Part shown: piece after piece, positions 15,905 to 22,537 of the stretch
How the letters are laid out: every line of letters begins with the position of its first letter
Position numbering within the stretch: the first letter of the stretch is position 1
Assembly (NCBI GenBank): GCA_001797815.1
Contig: MGQK01000045.1
Location: forward strand, 1 to 25,078
Source: Deltaproteobacteria bacterium RBG_13_61_14
Lineage (GTDB): Bacteria; RBG-13-61-14
Direction of reading: 5' to 3'
Length of the DNA: 25,078 nucleotides
The notes under the pieces: generated by a model
What the model saw: the letters and a program-made list of their open reading frames with translations, nothing else
The model's database searches: none
Told to the model about the DNA's origin: nothing
Made by a program: the position numbers and the translations under genes

Positions 15905-17844
15905 GGATCAAGAACATGTCCGGGCGAAGGAAAATTCTGGCCGGCATCGCCCTGGCCGGATTCCTGGTGGCCTTCCCTGCCGATCCCGGTCTGGCCAAGC
16001 GGGTCTGGCGCGAGGGCCGCAAGGTGCGCAAGGCCGAGGCCCGACGGATGGACCTGCAAGCGGCCGAAGCCGCGGTGGCTGCCAAAGATTACGACGCCGC
16101 GCTCGGCCTCTACCAGACCTTCCTCCAGGACTTTCCCGAAAGCGACCGCGTCGCCCTGGCCCATGAGAAGATGGGCGAGGTTTACTTTCTCCAGGAAAAC
16201 TTCCCCGCCGCGCTCGGCGAGTTCCAATTCGTGGTGCACAATTTCCCCACCCGGCCCGAAGCCGTCGAAGCCGGCTGGGGACTGGCGCTCACCGCCTACA
16301 AGCTGGAAGATTTTTCCCAGGCCGCGGCTGCGGGCAAAAGCCTTTTTCCCCGGATGCGGGCCGGCGAGCGCAAGGACAAGGTGGCCATGCTCGTCGCCGA
16401 GTGCGAGATGCGGCTGAACTACTTCGTGGAAGCGGTCTCCTGGTATAGCCAGGTGGCCCGCGAGGGTGACGATCCGGCGCTCATGGAAAACGCCCGGTCC
16501 CAGGCGCTCAAGTTGATCGAATCGCGCTTGTCCATGGCCGAGTTGCAAAACCTGCTCCAGACCGAAACCGACCGCTTTCCCGCCGAGCCGGCGCTCAAGC
16601 AACTGGCCCTCAAAGCTTACGAAAACGGCGACCTCGAACTCTCCCAGAGCGCCCTCGACCGCCTGCTCCGGCAGTTTCCCGACAGCGATTTCGTTGACCA
16701 GGCGCGCGAGCTTTTGGAGAAGCTCTCCCGCCGGAAAAAAGTGGACCCGGGCCGGATCGGGGTCATCCTGCCCTTGAGCGGGCCCCGGGCCCTGGTCGGA
16801 CAAAAGGCTCTGCGGGGCATCGCCCTGGCCGCGGGCATTTTCGGCGGCGCCCAGAACCCCTATCCCCTCGAACTCTGCGTGCGCGACTCGGCCGAAGACC
16901 CGGCCCAGGCGGCCCGGGCCGTGGAAGAGCTGGTCATGGACGAGCACGTCCTCGCCATCCTCGGACCCCTGGTCCGGTCCGCCAGCGAGGCGGCCGCGGC
17001 CAAGGCCCAGGAGTTGGAGGTGCCGATCATCCTGCTCTCGCCGCTGGAGAATTTTTCTTACCCGGAAGGCGCGGTCTTCCTGGACTGCTTGACCAAAGCG
17101 GCCCAGGTCAGCGCCTTGCTGGATTGGGCGATGGGCGAGAAAAAACTCTCCCGCTTGGCCGTGCTCTACCCCGGCGATTCTTACGGTTTTGAATATTCCG
17201 AGCTTTTCGCCGCGGAGGTCATCCGCCGGCAAGGCACCGTGGTCAACAAGGTGGACTACCCGCCCGGGCAGACCGATTTCACCCCCGATATCCTGCGCCT
17301 GCTGGGCCTGACCGCGGAGGAATTGCGCAAGTACCGGGCGAGCAAGTCCGGCCCGCCCCTCGAGTTCGAGGCGCTGTTCATCCCCGACGCCGGCAACGTC
17401 ATCGCCATGCTCGCGCCCCAGCTCCGCTTCCACAAGGTCACCGGCATCCAACTCCTCGGCATCAACAGTTGGCACTCGGAGGAGTTGCTCCGCCAGACCA
17501 AGCCCGAAGATCTCGCCGGCGCGGTCTTTGCCGATACCTTTGCGCCCGAGCTCAACCGCCCCCCCTTCGTGGAATTCGATTACCGCTTCCGCAAGACCTA
17601 CGGCGAGCCGGCCACCTTGATCGAGACCCAGGCCTTTGAGGCGATGGCGGTCAGCCTGCACCTGATCCGCGACCTGCACGTGGAGAACCGCACCCAGTTC
17701 ACCCAGGCGCTGCATCAGGTGCGCGATTACCCCCAGGTGCTGGGGCCGATCACCGTGCAGCCCTCCGGCGAATGGAAAAAGCCGCTGGTGCTCTTTACTT
17801 TCAAGGACGGCCGGCTGGAAGTGGTGAAAGAGAAAGAACCTTGA
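15898..17844 (+). CDS. LpoA-like protein: TPR domain plus periplasmic-binding-protein fold
   Basis: The 648-aa exported protein has an N-terminal signal (basic 1-12, hydrophobic 13-27, likely cut after GLA). Tetratricopeptide-like repeats follow (about 50-275), with recurring DYDAAL, NFPAALGEF and DFPESD / NFPTRPE units. A type I periplasmic-binding-protein domain begins with RIGVILPLSGP at about residue 285 (Peripla_BP_6/LpoA-like). This order matches LpoA, the outer-membrane activator of PBP1a, and the penicillin-binding-protein activators annotated in deltaproteobacteria. Unlike LpoA it has no lipobox Cys, so it would be periplasmic. GTG at 15898 has AAGGAGAAGG upstream and overlaps the kinase stop; ATG 15916 is the alternative. 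An amino-acid transport receptor is less likely because no ABC genes are nearby. Confidence 0.82.
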   Translation: MVRIKNMSGRRKILAGIALAGFLVAFPADPGLAKRVWREGRKVRKAEARRMDLQAAEAAVAAKDYDAALGLYQTFLQDFPESDRVALAHEKMGEVYFLQENFPAALGEFQFVVHNFPTRPEAVEAGWGLALTAYKLEDFSQAAAAGKSLFPRMRAGERKDKVAMLVAECEMRLNYFVEAVSWYSQVAREGDDPALMENARSQALKLIESRLSMAELQNLLQTETDRFPAEPALKQLALKAYENGDLELSQSALDRLLRQFPDSDFVDQARELLEKLSRRKKVDPGRIGVILPLSGPRALVGQKALRGIALAAGIFGGAQNPYPLELCVRDSAEDPAQAARAVEELVMDEHVLAILGPLVRSASEAAAAKAQELEVPIILLSPLENFSYPEGAVFLDCLTKAAQVSALLDWAMGEKKLSRLAVLYPGDSYGFEYSELFAAEVIRRQGTVVNKVDYPPGQTDFTPDILRLLGLTAEELRKYRASKSGPPLEFEALFIPDAGNVIAMLAPQLRFHKVTGIQLLGINSWHSEELLRQTKPEDLAGAVFADTFAPELNRPPFVEFDYRFRKTYGEPATLIETQAFEAMAVSLHLIRDLHVENRTQFTQALHQVRDYPQVLGPITVQPSGEWKKPLVLFTFKDGRLEVVKEKEP

Positions 17845-17846
17845 TA

Positions 17847-17990
17847 ATTTTGGATTTTGGATTGGTGATTTTGGATTGTGAAGATGATCTCCCTTGGGCA
17901 GCCGCAATCTCAAGTCCTAAATCCAAAATCTAAAATCCAAAATCTAAAATTCTTCCAATCCCCAATCCAAAATCCAAAATCTAAAATTCT
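17847..17990. repeat. Inverted arrangement of ATCCAAAATCTAAAAT-type repeats
   Basis: 17847-17880 holds the TTTTGGATT orientation and 17915-17990 holds at least seven units in the opposite, ATCCAAAAT orientation, around a 34-nt GC-richer spacer. The two arms can pair into a long AT-rich hairpin directly behind the LpoA-like gene, which might also stop transcription. Confidence 0.8.
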
Positions 17991-17999
17991 GAGGGGGGC

Positions 18000-18027
18000 T
18001 TGACATTCCGAAGCGGAGTGGTATTTT
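18000..18027 (+). promoter_or_regulatory. Promoter of the tRNA-Val gene
   Basis: A perfect -35 ttgaca (18000-18005), 16-nt spacer and tatttt (18022-18027), ending 12 nt before the mature tRNA. Confidence 0.6.
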
Positions 18028-18039
18028 AGTAGGCGTTCT

Positions 18040-18114
18040 GGGCGATTAACTCAGCGGGAGAGTGCTACCTTCACACGGTAGAAGTCGCAGGTTCAAATCC
18101 TGCATCGCCCACCA
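18040..18114 (+). tRNA. tRNA-Val(CAC)
   Basis: The cloverleaf is complete: acceptor stem gggcgat/atcgccc, D-stem actc/gagt, anticodon stem ctacc/ggtag around loop ttcacac (anticodon CAC, reading GUG), and T-arm gcagg-ttcaaat-cctgc. Discriminator A is followed by an encoded CCA (18112-18114). It is a stand-alone gene with its own promoter. Its 3' end borders the accessory region on the right, a common attachment position for integrative elements. Confidence 0.96.
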
Positions 18115-18206
18115 TGAAACCCTTGTCCTTTCCAGGACTTGCCATACAAGCCGCTTTGGGTAGCATGCCTGTAGCACAATTTTCCAGAGAAAATACCAGC
18201 CCTGGA

Positions 18207-18353
18207 TCATTCCCGGCCCCCGAGCTCTTCCAACCGCGCCACCGCCCGGTCGAGCGCCAGCGAAAGCTGTCTATCGAATCGGCCAGGGATGATGCAACGC
18301 TCAAGCCGCCGAAGCCGCCAGCGCCACCACCAGCGCCGGAAAGCCAGGATCAC
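18207..18353 (-). CDS. Small basic protein (48 aa), third gene of a coupled trio
   Basis: This frame starts at GTG 18353, overlapping the preceding stop as GTGA, and ends at 18207. The product is very Trp/Arg-rich at the N-terminus (FRRWWWRWRLRRLE), then has an amphipathic Leu/Ala/Glu helix (LALDRAVARLEELG). No family is recognised. Overlapping starts and stops with the two upstream small genes are the main reason to call it. It ends 93 bp short of the tRNA. Confidence 0.4.
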   Translation of the reverse strand: MILAFRRWWWRWRLRRLERCIIPGRFDRQLSLALDRAVARLEELGGRE

Positions 18354-18502
18354 GCCTTCTGCTCCCCGCCGCTCCGCGCCGGGGCCGGGGCTGGGCCGCC
18401 GCCTTCCCGCAAGTTGTCAATGGCCTCGCGGGACACGCGCCACTGCCCGCGCCCGGTTTCTCGGACGCCGTGGAGTTTGGCAAGAAAAAGCTCCGTAGTC
18501 AT
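18350..18502 (-). CDS. Small HTH-like protein (50 aa), second gene of a coupled trio
   Basis: The ATG at 18502 overlaps the stop of the excisionase-like gene as ATGA. The segment KLHGVRETGRGQWRVSREAI resembles the second helix and wing of MerR/excisionase-type HTH domains: GQWRVSREAID parallels GRWEIDHEAAV in the upstream protein. The N-terminal helix of that fold is shortened, and the tail is a Gly/Pro/Ala linker. It could be a DNA-binding accessory factor or a decayed duplicate. Confidence 0.5.
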   Translation of the reverse strand: MTTELFLAKLHGVRETGRGQWRVSREAIDNLREGGGPAPAPARSGGEQKA

Positions 18503-18690
18503 GGCCGACCTTCACGTCGCGCTTCGCGTTCGTGTAGAAACTTGACCGCCGCTTCATGGTCAATTTCCCATCGGCCCCCGATTTTTTCCGCTGGAAGTTT
18601 ACGGTTCCATATCCATGAATAGACGGCTTGGTAGTTGACGCCAGCCTCGCGGGCTACCTCTCGAACAGAACTTTTGTCCTCGCGCTCCAT
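18499..18690 (-). CDS. Excisionase-like / MerR-type helix-turn-helix protein
   Basis: The 63-aa protein is a compact winged-helix: SVREVAREAGVNYQAVYSWI forms the HTH, and LPAEKIGGRWEIDHEAAVKF forms the wing typical of HTH_17/excisionase proteins. The ATG at 18690 has AGGAGG six nt upstream; an ATG two codons earlier directly abuts that site and cannot use it. Such proteins act as recombination directionality factors or small repressors. Its place 0.4 kb from a tRNA supports a mobile-element origin, although no integrase gene is present. Confidence 0.72.
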   Translation of the reverse strand: MEREDKSSVREVAREAGVNYQAVYSWIWNRKLPAEKIGGRWEIDHEAAVKFLHEREARREGRP

Positions 18691-18739
18691 TTTCATCCTC
18701 CTACAAGCGTAAATATATTACAGGTAGGAAGACTACTAT

Positions 18740-18765
18740 CCCACTTAATTCATTTTTTAAGTGGG
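18740..18765. promoter_or_regulatory. Inverted repeat between the 262-aa gene and the HTH gene
   Basis: cccacttaa (18740-18748) and ttaagtggg (18757-18765) form a perfect 9-bp stem with an 8-nt AT-rich loop. Outer arms agact/agtct extend it imperfectly. It lies 50 bp upstream of the HTH start and 25 bp past the stop of the preceding - strand gene, so it may be an operator for the HTH protein or a terminator. Confidence 0.5.
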
Positions 18766-18789
18766 AAGAGTCTGGAAAAAGAAGCGGAG

Positions 18790-19578
18790 CTAAAACTGTG
18801 CGGCGAGAAGGGTGATAACCAGCTTGGGAATCATCATGCAGATAAGGCTAGGACTGCCTGATTCAATTCGCGGGATAATTTTCTCGCGATAAAACTTATT
18901 CAGTTCGGTTTGGGTGGCTTCGAGTAGTTCCAAGCTCTGGCTTAAATGCAAGCCTCTCTCTTTTGCCGTATTCAGTAAAATCTTGGCAGTTCCCTTCCAC
19001 AGTTCTCTGAGAATGGATTTCTCAATAGATTCCAAGCTTCGAATCATTGAAAAGTCGGAGGGCGACATAACGCGGCCTGTGATATGTAGGGGATCGTTCG
19101 TATCATCATCTATACCCAGTATTTCCAGGGGGCCATATCCGAAGGGAGCCTCAGTAAAGAAAGAACGTCCCTGCATTACTCTCTCTATTGCGTGTTCAAC
19201 CTGCTTTTCCGTTATTTGCTTACCGAATTTATCATAAACCCTATCGGCAATAATTTTGAAGTTCATAGGTCGCGTTTTGCTCCCGCCCCGGAGATGTAGC
19301 CGGAAGCAATAACCGTCTATTGCGGCATTCCTTTTGGGTTTACGATTGAACCCCCTTGCGGTTTGAACGGCCCGTCTGATTTCAGAGAATACCTTATCCT
19401 CTCCCCCTTCCTCTTGAAATAGTTTCATGGGTGCCACCACAAGAATTGATTGGGTTGTATCTGGATTATCTCGATTGTGAACTAAGATTTTAACGGTTAG
19501 TTTTTTCGGGGCCAGGGTGTCAAAATCTCGTCCCCGTTCATTAAACCTTGAAACCGGAAAAGAAACAGCATACGTCAT
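18790..19578 (-). CDS. Hypothetical protein (262 aa)
   Basis: No family is recognised. The ATG at 19578 is chosen because GGAGG lies 5 nt upstream; a GTG four codons earlier is the alternative. The N-terminal half is beta-rich (TYAVSFPVSRF, LTVKILVHNRD, SILVVAP), the middle is basic, and the C-terminal half is helical (ESIEKSILRELW, SQSLELLEATQTEL). No signal peptide or membrane helix is evident apart from a hydrophobic last ~15 residues. The gene is clearly AT-richer than the chromosome around it, consistent with acquisition. It shares a leader element with the 189-aa gene upstream. Confidence 0.7.
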   Translation of the reverse strand: MTYAVSFPVSRFNERGRDFDTLAPKKLTVKILVHNRDNPDTTQSILVVAPMKLFQEEGGEDKVFSEIRRAVQTARGFNRKPKRNAAIDGYCFRLHLRGGSKTRPMNFKIIADRVYDKFGKQITEKQVEHAIERVMQGRSFFTEAPFGYGPLEILGIDDDTNDPLHITGRVMSPSDFSMIRSLESIEKSILRELWKGTAKILLNTAKERGLHLSQSLELLEATQTELNKFYREKIIPRIESGSPSLICMMIPKLVITLLAAQF

Positions 19579-19640
19579 GGTCGCCTCCACTCGCGTTTAT
19601 CCACGTGGTCATGGCCGGGGGCAGGCGGCGTGGATTTCCG

Positions 19641-19672
19641 CTTTTCGGGTGCTACCCTAGCCCCGGCCAAGC
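19641..19672 (-). promoter_or_regulatory. Shared hairpin leader element, copy B
   Basis: On the - strand it reads CTTGGCCGGGGCTAGGG, five spacer bases, CCCGAAAAG. It begins 62 nt upstream of the 262-aa gene's ATG. CGGG-GCTA can pair with TAGC-A-CCCG around a GGG loop. Alternatively, TGGCCGGGG can pair with CCCCGGCCA further down the leader (19611-19620). Confidence 0.5.
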
Positions 19673-19683
19673 TAATTGGTGCG

Positions 19684-20253
19684 CTATTCAAGCGAAGCTT
19701 CAGCAAATGATGTCATTTCCTTTACCAACTCCCAGATATAATCAAAGGTAAAATAAGTCAAATCCCAATCCTGTTCGTTACCAGGCTCTCCCCAACTTTT
19801 TGGAATTTCCTTGCCGCGCCATTGGGCTGGGAATCGTTTTGGAGAGGTCCTTTCATCAAAGAAAAATTTCCAATTATGCGCGGCACAATTTCTAAGATGG
19901 TAAGCAATATTATGCCAACTCTGTTCCTGCAAGAGTTTCTTTTGGTCTGTTTGTTTGCAATACCTCTCAATGATTGCAAATGATTCCAGAATAAGAACCC
20001 TAATAAGCATTTTGGCAAATTCAGTTTCTGAGCTTTTTCTTTGAGGGGGAAAATCCAGCCGGTGCCTATAATCAGAAATATCCAGAGTTTCGGGCACACC
20101 TCTTGGTCTATTGTTGATAAGTATAACAGACGGCCTAGCCAAGCTAACGTGTTGAGGATCCTGCCAAAGATCCATCGCATCGAATCCGAGAATAAATACA
20201 AGCTTTGCATTGATCAACCTATTGAGCATTTTTTGTTTTGCATCCGTTTGCAT
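19684..20253 (-). CDS. Hypothetical protein with HEPN-type RX4H motif (189 aa)
   Basis: The ATG at 20253 is preceded by AAGGGGG at 7-nt spacing; the frame is open further upstream but without a ribosome site. The helical region 78-130 ends in YHLRNCAAHN, giving R121-x4-H126, the catalytic signature of HEPN ribonucleases, with flanking helices of suitable length. HEPN proteins act in toxin-antitoxin, abortive-infection and CRISPR-associated systems. The rest is unassigned: a hydrophobic strand NAKLVFILGFDAMDLW (15-30) and an aromatic-rich C-terminus. The match is motif-level only. AT-rich base use matches the neighbouring 262-aa gene. Confidence 0.68.
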   Translation of the reverse strand: MQTDAKQKMLNRLINAKLVFILGFDAMDLWQDPQHVSLARPSVILINNRPRGVPETLDISDYRHRLDFPPQRKSSETEFAKMLIRVLILESFAIIERYCKQTDQKKLLQEQSWHNIAYHLRNCAAHNWKFFFDERTSPKRFPAQWRGKEIPKSWGEPGNEQDWDLTYFTFDYIWELVKEMTSFAEASLE

Positions 20254-20316
20254 ATCAATCCCCCTTATGCAATTCCCTGCGGAAATGAAACGTCTCGGGC
20301 AGGTGAGCGAGGGCCA

Positions 20317-20350
20317 CTTTTCGGGCACGTGTTCCCTAGCCCGACCAAGT
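20317..20350 (-). promoter_or_regulatory. Shared hairpin leader element, copy A
   Basis: On the - strand it reads CTTGGTCGGGCTAGGG, eight spacer bases, CCCGAAAAG. It begins 63 nt upstream of the 189-aa gene's ATG. TCGGGC pairs with GCCCGA inside the element around a 12-nt loop, or with a second GCCCGA further down the leader (about 20295-20301). A tatact -10-like box overlaps its 5' edge (20348-20353). Confidence 0.5.
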
Positions 20351-20376
20351 ATATCAAAAATCCTTTGCCTTCGCAC

Positions 20377-20680
20377 GCACGCGGGGCTGGTTTAGTAGTT
20401 TCCGGCCTTTATGGGCCTCATTCTTGGCCTTGGAACGCCCCTGAAACAGAGAGCGTTTAAGCCTTCTATCCCTTTCTAACAAGGTTCCCCTCAGACCATG
20501 CAAAAAAGATATCCCAGGCCGCTCAGGACGCCCCAGGACTTGCGGAAGTGTCGCGGCCAGGGATTGGGGGGGGGTATTTATTTTTGTATGGTCCAGCTCT
20601 CGCCTTGATCAAGCCTGACCGGCCCCTCGGCAGACCAGCTGATTATTGCTGAGGGAAGCGACCTGAAACCGATCTGACTA
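20377..20680. other. Gene-free stretch between the accessory region and the SNase gene
   Basis: No convincing ORF, RNA gene or terminator is seen. It contains an 8-nt G run (20568-20575 area), a cttgatcaag palindrome near 20611-20621 and scattered purine tracts. No second copy of the tRNA 3' end was found, so a right attachment site cannot be assigned. Confidence 0.5.
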
Positions 20681-21370
20681 TTATTGCGGTCTGGGGGACT
20701 GGTTTCTTCTTGCGGGTCTGCCGGTATTCTGGTCTTGGCGGTTGAAAGCCCGGGGCCCCGGGGGTTTCTGCCGGGGTCCGGCCTGATTATTGGGACGAGA
20801 ATAATCAGCCGGCAGATTTTGGGGCTGATATTGCGGCGGCGCCGCGTTGGGGGCCTGGACAGGGTTTGGTGAGGAAGAGATCGTCACCATGGGAACATGA
20901 ACCGCGTTTTCCCATTCCCAGGGCGGCACCGGGTTCGGGTCCGCCCAGAGGCCGCGCCGGGCGGCCCGCGCCTCTGCTTCCAGGCGTTGCAGTTCCCGGT
21001 CCTCGGGAAAGTTAGGCTGATCCCACCAGGCGAGACCGTTGAGCAGGAGTCCGTAAACGAGGTTGCGTCCATCGGACAGGATCACGTCGGCCATGGTCCG
21101 GTTGTAAAGATCACGATCGCGAATCATGACCGTGACCGTCTGGCCGGTCGCCACTCCGGAGATAAATTGTTCCGCCTCCACGGCAAAGGGTTGATCCTTT
21201 CCCGGACAGGCGACCCCGTATAAGACAATCACTTCGGGATTGAGGTCATGGAGCACGGTGAGCCGGTCCCCGGTGGAAACGCGCACCACCTTGCCGGTAA
21301 AGCCCTCGCCGGCGCCCAGGCAGAGGAGGATCAGAGCCGCCAGGCCCATCAGCCGGTAAACACGCTTCAT
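20681..21370 (-). CDS. Secreted SNase-like (thermonuclease-fold) protein, probably inactive
   Basis: The ATG at 21370 has AAGGAG six nt upstream, giving 229 aa. Residues 3-22 form a signal peptide. The staphylococcal-nuclease fold (about 24-145) is recognisable from VVRVSTGDRLTVL, EVIVLYGVACPG, DRDLYNRTMADV and the C-terminal EAEARAARRGLWA. Measured against the canonical nuclease, the Arg and Asp of the RLxGIDxPE segment and its catalytic Glu are absent (here VLYGVACPG); only the Arg of YNR (R91) remains. The last ~80 residues are Pro/Gln/Asn-rich and disordered. It is probably a binding or structural SNase-like protein in the periplasm. Last gene of the - strand operon, 58 bp after the Fe-S gene. 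Confidence 0.83.
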   Translation of the reverse strand: MKRVYRLMGLAALILLCLGAGEGFTGKVVRVSTGDRLTVLHDLNPEVIVLYGVACPGKDQPFAVEAEQFISGVATGQTVTVMIRDRDLYNRTMADVILSDGRNLVYGLLLNGLAWWDQPNFPEDRELQRLEAEARAARRGLWADPNPVPPWEWENAVHVPMVTISSSPNPVQAPNAAPPQYQPQNLPADYSRPNNQAGPRQKPPGPRAFNRQDQNTGRPARRNQSPRPQ

Positions 21371-21428
21371 CGGATACTCCTTTTCGTTGCCGGATCGTTC
21401 TCCGCCCTTCACTTCTGGAATGCGGACA

Positions 21429-22523
21429 TCACTTGCCCGCCGGCTGCTTTTTCTGCGCGCGCTCTTTGACCACGGCCATCCCCAGGTCGAGAAGGGTAGG
21501 AAAGGGTTTCAAGACCTCGGCATCAGGCCGGCGTTCGAGCTGCAAGGCGGAGGACTCGCAGGCGCTGACGCAGACGCCGCAGCCGATGCAGCGGTTGAGG
21601 TCGCGCTTGAGCTCGTCCCCCTCCATCCACAGCGCCCGGACCTGGCAGCGCTCGGCGCAGTCGCCGCAGTCGGTGCAGGCCGCCTCATCCACCGCCAGCC
21701 GATAGGGCGAATGGGCCACCGCGGCCGGCATCTTGAGCTTGGTGATGGTGCCCAGGAAACCGCAGCAGCAGCCGCAGCAATTGCAGATGAAGCTGATCCG
21801 GTCCACCAGGTTGTCGGAAAGGTGCACCAGGCCGGCCGCCTCGGCCACGTCCAAAGCGCGCAGCATCTCGTCGGCCGTGGTGCGCCGGGCAAAGCCGCGC
21901 TCGACCGCGAAGTCCACAAACGGCCCGAAGATCATGCACACCTCCTTGGGCCGGCCGCAGCCTTTGCCCAACAGCTCGTGCTCGTGCCGGCAAAAGCAGT
22001 TGGTGAGCGCGGAGTATTTCTGGCCCCGGATCAGGTCGCGGACCCGCTCGTAGGTCTGCACCTCCTGGCCGGCCGGCAGCTCCCGCTGGATGGGAATGGT
22101 CCGGGCCACCGCCGTCTTCATGCCGAAACCCTTCGCCCCCCAGCCGGAAAAATAATAGTCGTCGAAGAGCTTGGCCAACGCCCGCGCCTTGGGATCGGTG
22201 CGCGCGGTCATGAACTGGAGCTCGAAAATGCCCGGCACCAGCGGCAGCAGCGCGTAGGCCATTTCGCCCCCTTTTTCCCGGGCGAAGACCAGGCCCTTGT
22301 TGGCCATGGCCTCGAGCAGCGCCCGCGCCACACCCGGCTCGTAGCCGGTGCGGCTGCAGATCCGGGAGAGCGGCTCCCGGAAAGGCTGCAAGGACAGTTG
22401 GCAGGCCAGCTTCGCTTCCTCCACGCTGAACAGGGCTTCCACGATCTGCCGCAACTGCTCGGTACGGGGAGCGCCCGAGGGAAACTCGTCCAGCTTGGCC
22501 ATGACCGCTTCAAACACATCCAT
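21429..22523 (-). CDS. 4Fe-4S ferredoxin-type protein with winged-helix-like N-terminus and extra Cys clusters
   Basis: The 364-aa protein ends in two classical 4Fe-4S motifs, C283-x2-C286-x2-C289-x3-C293 and C312-x2-C315-x2-C318-x3-C322 (dicluster ferredoxin). Upstream are two further Cys groups: C176-x-C178 with C189 and C196, and a dense C247/C249/C250/C252/C253/C254 patch. Either could bind additional clusters or metals. Residues 30-95 look like a winged helix (ICSRTGYEPGVARALLEAMANKG, then a basic wing). This arrangement is seen in uncharacterised proteins of strict anaerobes; an electron-transfer or redox-sensing role is inferred. The ATG has AGGAGG at 7-nt spacing, 14 bp after the propeller gene. 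Confidence 0.85.
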   Translation of the reverse strand: MDVFEAVMAKLDEFPSGAPRTEQLRQIVEALFSVEEAKLACQLSLQPFREPLSRICSRTGYEPGVARALLEAMANKGLVFAREKGGEMAYALLPLVPGIFELQFMTARTDPKARALAKLFDDYYFSGWGAKGFGMKTAVARTIPIQRELPAGQEVQTYERVRDLIRGQKYSALTNCFCRHEHELLGKGCGRPKEVCMIFGPFVDFAVERGFARRTTADEMLRALDVAEAAGLVHLSDNLVDRISFICNCCGCCCGFLGTITKLKMPAAVAHSPYRLAVDEAACTDCGDCAERCQVRALWMEGDELKRDLNRCIGCGVCVSACESSALQLERRPDAEVLKPFPTLLDLGMAVVKERAQKKQPAGK

Positions 22524-22537
22524 GTCTTGCCTCCTAT

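Noticed and set aside
15856-17913. 685-aa - strand frame opposite the LpoA-like gene
   Set aside because: Very long but entirely antisense to a recognised gene. Its sequence is His/Gly/Gln-rich low complexity and it runs into the repeat region.
18071-18304. 77-aa - strand frame ending in GFEPATSTV
   Set aside because: Its end is the antisense translation of the tRNA-Val T-arm and anticodon arm, a well-known spurious call.
18114-18545. 143-aa + strand frame after the tRNA
   Set aside because: Opposite to the three coupled small genes, Pro/Arg-rich, starts at the CCA end, with no ribosome site.
18132-20543. 11-bp word ccaggacttgc at 18132-18142 and 20533-20543 as attachment sites
   Set aside because: Too short and outside the tRNA; no longer match to the tRNA 3' end was found downstream.
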